From an uncultured Bacteroidota bacterium (GTDB taxonomy: Bacteria; Bacteroidota; Bacteroidia; Chitinophagales; Chitinophagaceae): a stretch of DNA of 8,327 bases. The translations under genes were made by a program, and so were the position numbers. Shown in pieces: positions 6,148 through 8,327 of this stretch (the first letter of the stretch is position 1; the number at the start of each line of letters is the position of its first letter). The stretch spans positions 1 through 8,327 of the forward strand of contig CAMLEX010000180.1 in NCBI GenBank assembly GCA_946479055.1, given 5' to 3'. Below the pieces are notes generated by a model. That model made no database searches and was not told the origin of the DNA. It saw only the letters and a program-made list of their open reading frames with translations.

Positions 6148-8327
6148 CTACTGCTTATGAGAAGCCTCCTGGTTTTTCTTTATAACTACTACATGATCAT
6201 TATTCCTGGATGCGATAAATAAAGGATATTGCTTTGTCGAAATCATGATCATATCCCTTACATCTCCGGGAACATCAAAACCGCTTTGCTGCGGATACAA
6301 TACTTTAAAAACGCCTTTGCCATCGCCCTGCAACAACCAGCCTTTACCTGCATCCATCCTGCCCAACTGTACCCGCCAGGGATAATAGTTCCCGCTGATG
6401 AGTAAATCTTTTTTGCCATCTTTATTCCAGTCACCCGCTACTATGCCCATTACAGCAGAGAACTGCGATTCTGTTGGCAAACTGTGAATTATAAATTTCC
6501 CATTCCTGTTTTCAAAATAACAGGAAGCTAATTGTATAGCTTTCAGTGTTATTGCTTTTTTCATTTGCTCCGGCGTAAATAACTGGTCAAATGTTGCATT
6601 TGAATAATTTTCATAACGAAGGAATTTTTTGCGCATCAGAGGTATCTGCTCTGCTAATTCATCTAGGGAAGCATAAGGATAATTTTTCCCCTGTATATAG
6701 TAACAAAGCAAGGGATCAATAGAACCATTGTTATCAAAATCGCTGTAGCAGATACCAACCGGCTCGGTTACTGATGCTTTGAATTGTGTATTTAATCCCA
6801 TGTTGCCTGCAACAATATCCATATCGCCATCGCCATCCATGTCTTCTGAAATTATTTTACACCACATGCCGTCTGTTTCACTCAATCCATATTTAGCGGT
6901 CTCATTGATCAGTTTGCCCTGTTTGTTTTCAAAAACAGTGATAGGTATGAATTCACCGGCTACAATTAGGTCGGGCCATGAATCTTTATTAATGTCAGCC
7001 CATACGGCTGTTGTTATCATGCCGGGTTGACGTAATAGTTTTTCCGGTTGTTCGGAAGCATATTCAAATTTTACAATTCCATTTTTACTTTCATTGCGCA
7101 ATAAATAACTAGTAGACAGCAAAGGATAATTACCAGGAACAGAGCGGCCGCCAACAAATAAATCCATATCACCATCTTTATCATAATCGGCTGCTGCTAC
7201 ACAACTGCTGCTTGCTGTAAGTACGGGTAATGCATTTTTCGCTTTTGAAAAAGCTCCTTTCCCATTGTTCAGATATAAAACAGCCTGGTACATAGGATGA
7301 TTAACCGTAAACTCAGTCCCTCCTTTTGCTACGAACAAATCAAGATCTTTATCTCCATCGGCATCAAACAATATTACTCCTGCATCCTTCGCTGTTTTTT
7401 CCATCGCCCAGGGCTGTGAAGCAGCAACAACAAATTTCGCTTCGTTGGTTTGCAGGTATAATTGTCCAGGATTACTTAATGAACCGCTTACAAACACATC
7501 TTCCAATCCATCACCATTCACATCTCCTTTGGTAAGAAACGGGCCTAGTTTTGAAACCTGGTAAGGCAGCAAAAACTGTGTTTTAAAATCTACATAAGAT
7601 TTGTTTTCAATATGCTGATAGTTTAACCCTGATGCAGAAGTATGATCTGTAAATAAAAATGCAGGAGTTGTTGATAAGGCAATAGTTTGATCCGCTGCCT
7701 GTGCATAATCAATAGTAAGCAAAGTATCGGCCCTGCTGTTGTTTTGCATAGAAACTTTTCCATCGGGCCATACCACTTTAATGGACTTTACCATTGACTG
7801 GTTGCCCAATCCAAAATGCAATACAGGTTCTACCGAAGATTGAAACCCTTTTGCAGTGTATAGTTCTTTCAATTGCTCAGTACTGTCGGTAATCACAATT
7901 ACTTTGGCGCCGATGCCCTGTGTATTCGCCCTTGCACCTTTCAATTTTATTTTCAGATAGTGATGGAGTAAAAGCTTATTGGAATTATTTTCATAAATAA
8001 ATACTGGTTGGTTGCTGTTGTTGACGACCAGGTCAAGGTCACCATCATTATCCAGGTCGGCATAAGCAGCGCCGGTAGAAATTGTTGGATGATCTACTCC
8101 CCACTCTTTTGTCTTATTACTGAATGTAAGGTTATGGTTATTGGAGAAGATATAATTGTTAACCTTAGTAGAGGGAAGGTTTTTTACCAACTCCCATGTA
8201 TTTACTTTTTGTCCGTCTTTTCTTGCTTTAGCTTGTGCTTCGGTATAAGAGAATTTTAAAAAATCAAGGTTGGTGAAATCACGCAGGTAACCGTTGGTGA
8301 TGTATATATCTTTCCAGCCATCATTAT
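6148..8327 (-). CDS. VCBS/FG-GAP repeat protein with ASPIC/UnbV domain (5' end outside window)
   Basis: The frame is open from the high-coordinate edge (first full codon at 8325) to the stop at 6148-6150, giving 725 visible residues. It opens mid-protein with DGWKDIYITNGYLRDFTNLD, the sort of segment found well inside large Bacteroidota VCBS proteins, so no start is visible here; a TTG at 8190 is merely internal. Calcium-type aspartate-rich FG-GAP/VCBS motifs recur: DLDNDGDLDLV (about 90-100), DVNGDGLEDVFV, DADGDKDLDLFV, DYDKDGDMDLFV, DINKDSWPDLIV, DMDGDGDMDIV and DWNKDGKKDLLI (about 632-643). An ASPIC/UnbV domain lies at about 130-195 (NTQGIGAKVIV, GFQSSVEPVLHFGLG, IKVVWPDGK). Such proteins are predicted to be beta-propellers at the cell surface or in the periplasm; their biochemical role is mostly unknown. 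Full members are commonly about 1100 residues, so roughly a third is missing. A strong terminator follows the stop. Confidence 0.92.
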   Translation of the reverse strand, partial: NDGWKDIYITNGYLRDFTNLDFLKFSYTEAQAKARKDGQKVNTWELVKNLPSTKVNNYIFSNNHNLTFSNKTKEWGVDHPTISTGAAYADLDNDGDLDLVVNNSNQPVFIYENNSNKLLLHHYLKIKLKGARANTQGIGAKVIVITDSTEQLKELYTAKGFQSSVEPVLHFGLGNQSMVKSIKVVWPDGKVSMQNNSRADTLLTIDYAQAADQTIALSTTPAFLFTDHTSASGLNYQHIENKSYVDFKTQFLLPYQVSKLGPFLTKGDVNGDGLEDVFVSGSLSNPGQLYLQTNEAKFVVAASQPWAMEKTAKDAGVILFDADGDKDLDLFVAKGGTEFTVNHPMYQAVLYLNNGKGAFSKAKNALPVLTASSSCVAAADYDKDGDMDLFVGGRSVPGNYPLLSTSYLLRNESKNGIVKFEYASEQPEKLLRQPGMITTAVWADINKDSWPDLIVAGEFIPITVFENKQGKLINETAKYGLSETDGMWCKIISEDMDGDGDMDIVAGNMGLNTQFKASVTEPVGICYSDFDNNGSIDPLLCYYIQGKNYPYASLDELAEQIPLMRKKFLRYENYSNATFDQLFTPEQMKKAITLKAIQLASCYFENRNGKFIIHSLPTESQFSAVMGIVAGDWNKDGKKDLLISGNYYPWRVQLGRMDAGKGWLLQGDGKGVFKVLYPQQSGFDVPGDVRDMIMISTKQYPLFIASRNNDHVVVIKKNQEASHKQ

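Noticed and set aside
4914..8259. Plus-strand open frames of 69-87 codons opposite the metalloprotease and VCBS genes
   Set aside because: They overlap clear coding sequence on the minus strand and show no recognisable features.

Overview
The window looks like chromosomal DNA of a Bacteroidota member, most likely Chitinophagaceae or a close relative. This rests on gene families and style: a SusC-type TonB-dependent receptor with an N-terminal STN domain, a FecR anti-sigma factor with a C-terminal DUF4974-like domain, a SusC-linked ECF sigma factor, a large VCBS/ASPIC-UnbV repeat protein, no obvious Shine-Dalgarno sites and moderate-to-low GC. The genus assignment is an inference from style, not a search result.

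All five genes lie on the minus strand, so transcription runs from high to low coordinates. In that order they are: (1) the C-terminal two thirds of a VCBS/FG-GAP repeat protein with an ASPIC/UnbV domain (8327 to 6148, cut by the window edge), closed by a clear rho-independent terminator at 6093-6119; (2) a 532-residue lipoprotein with a metzincin-like zinc site and a C-terminal discoidin (F5/8C) domain (6050-4452); (3) an ECF sigma factor that appears to start at TTG (4306-3719); (4) its FecR-type anti-sigma partner (3536-2343); (5) the first 700 residues of a SusC/RagA-type receptor (2100 to 1, cut by the window edge). A SusD/RagB partner would be expected just beyond the low-coordinate edge.

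Genes 3 to 5 form a recognisable trans-envelope signalling unit. The STN domain of the receptor would contact the periplasmic part of FecR, which releases the sigma factor to drive transcription of the receptor genes. The substrate cannot be read from this window. The lipoprotein and the VCBS protein are plausible surface or periplasmic neighbours; the terminator separates the VCBS gene from the rest, and no single operon is proven.

The coding content is conventional. The less explained part is the non-coding DNA around the sigma/FecR/SusC cassette. It holds a near-perfect 18-bp dyad upstream of the sigma gene, a perfect dyad overlapping the FecR start codon, runs of 7-bp tandem repeats in both gaps (one set inverted and supplying the FecR stop codon), and two strong hairpins in the SusC leader. 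I saw no RNA genes, CRISPR arrays, insertion sequences or defence systems, and nothing that convincingly amounts to a wholly new system.
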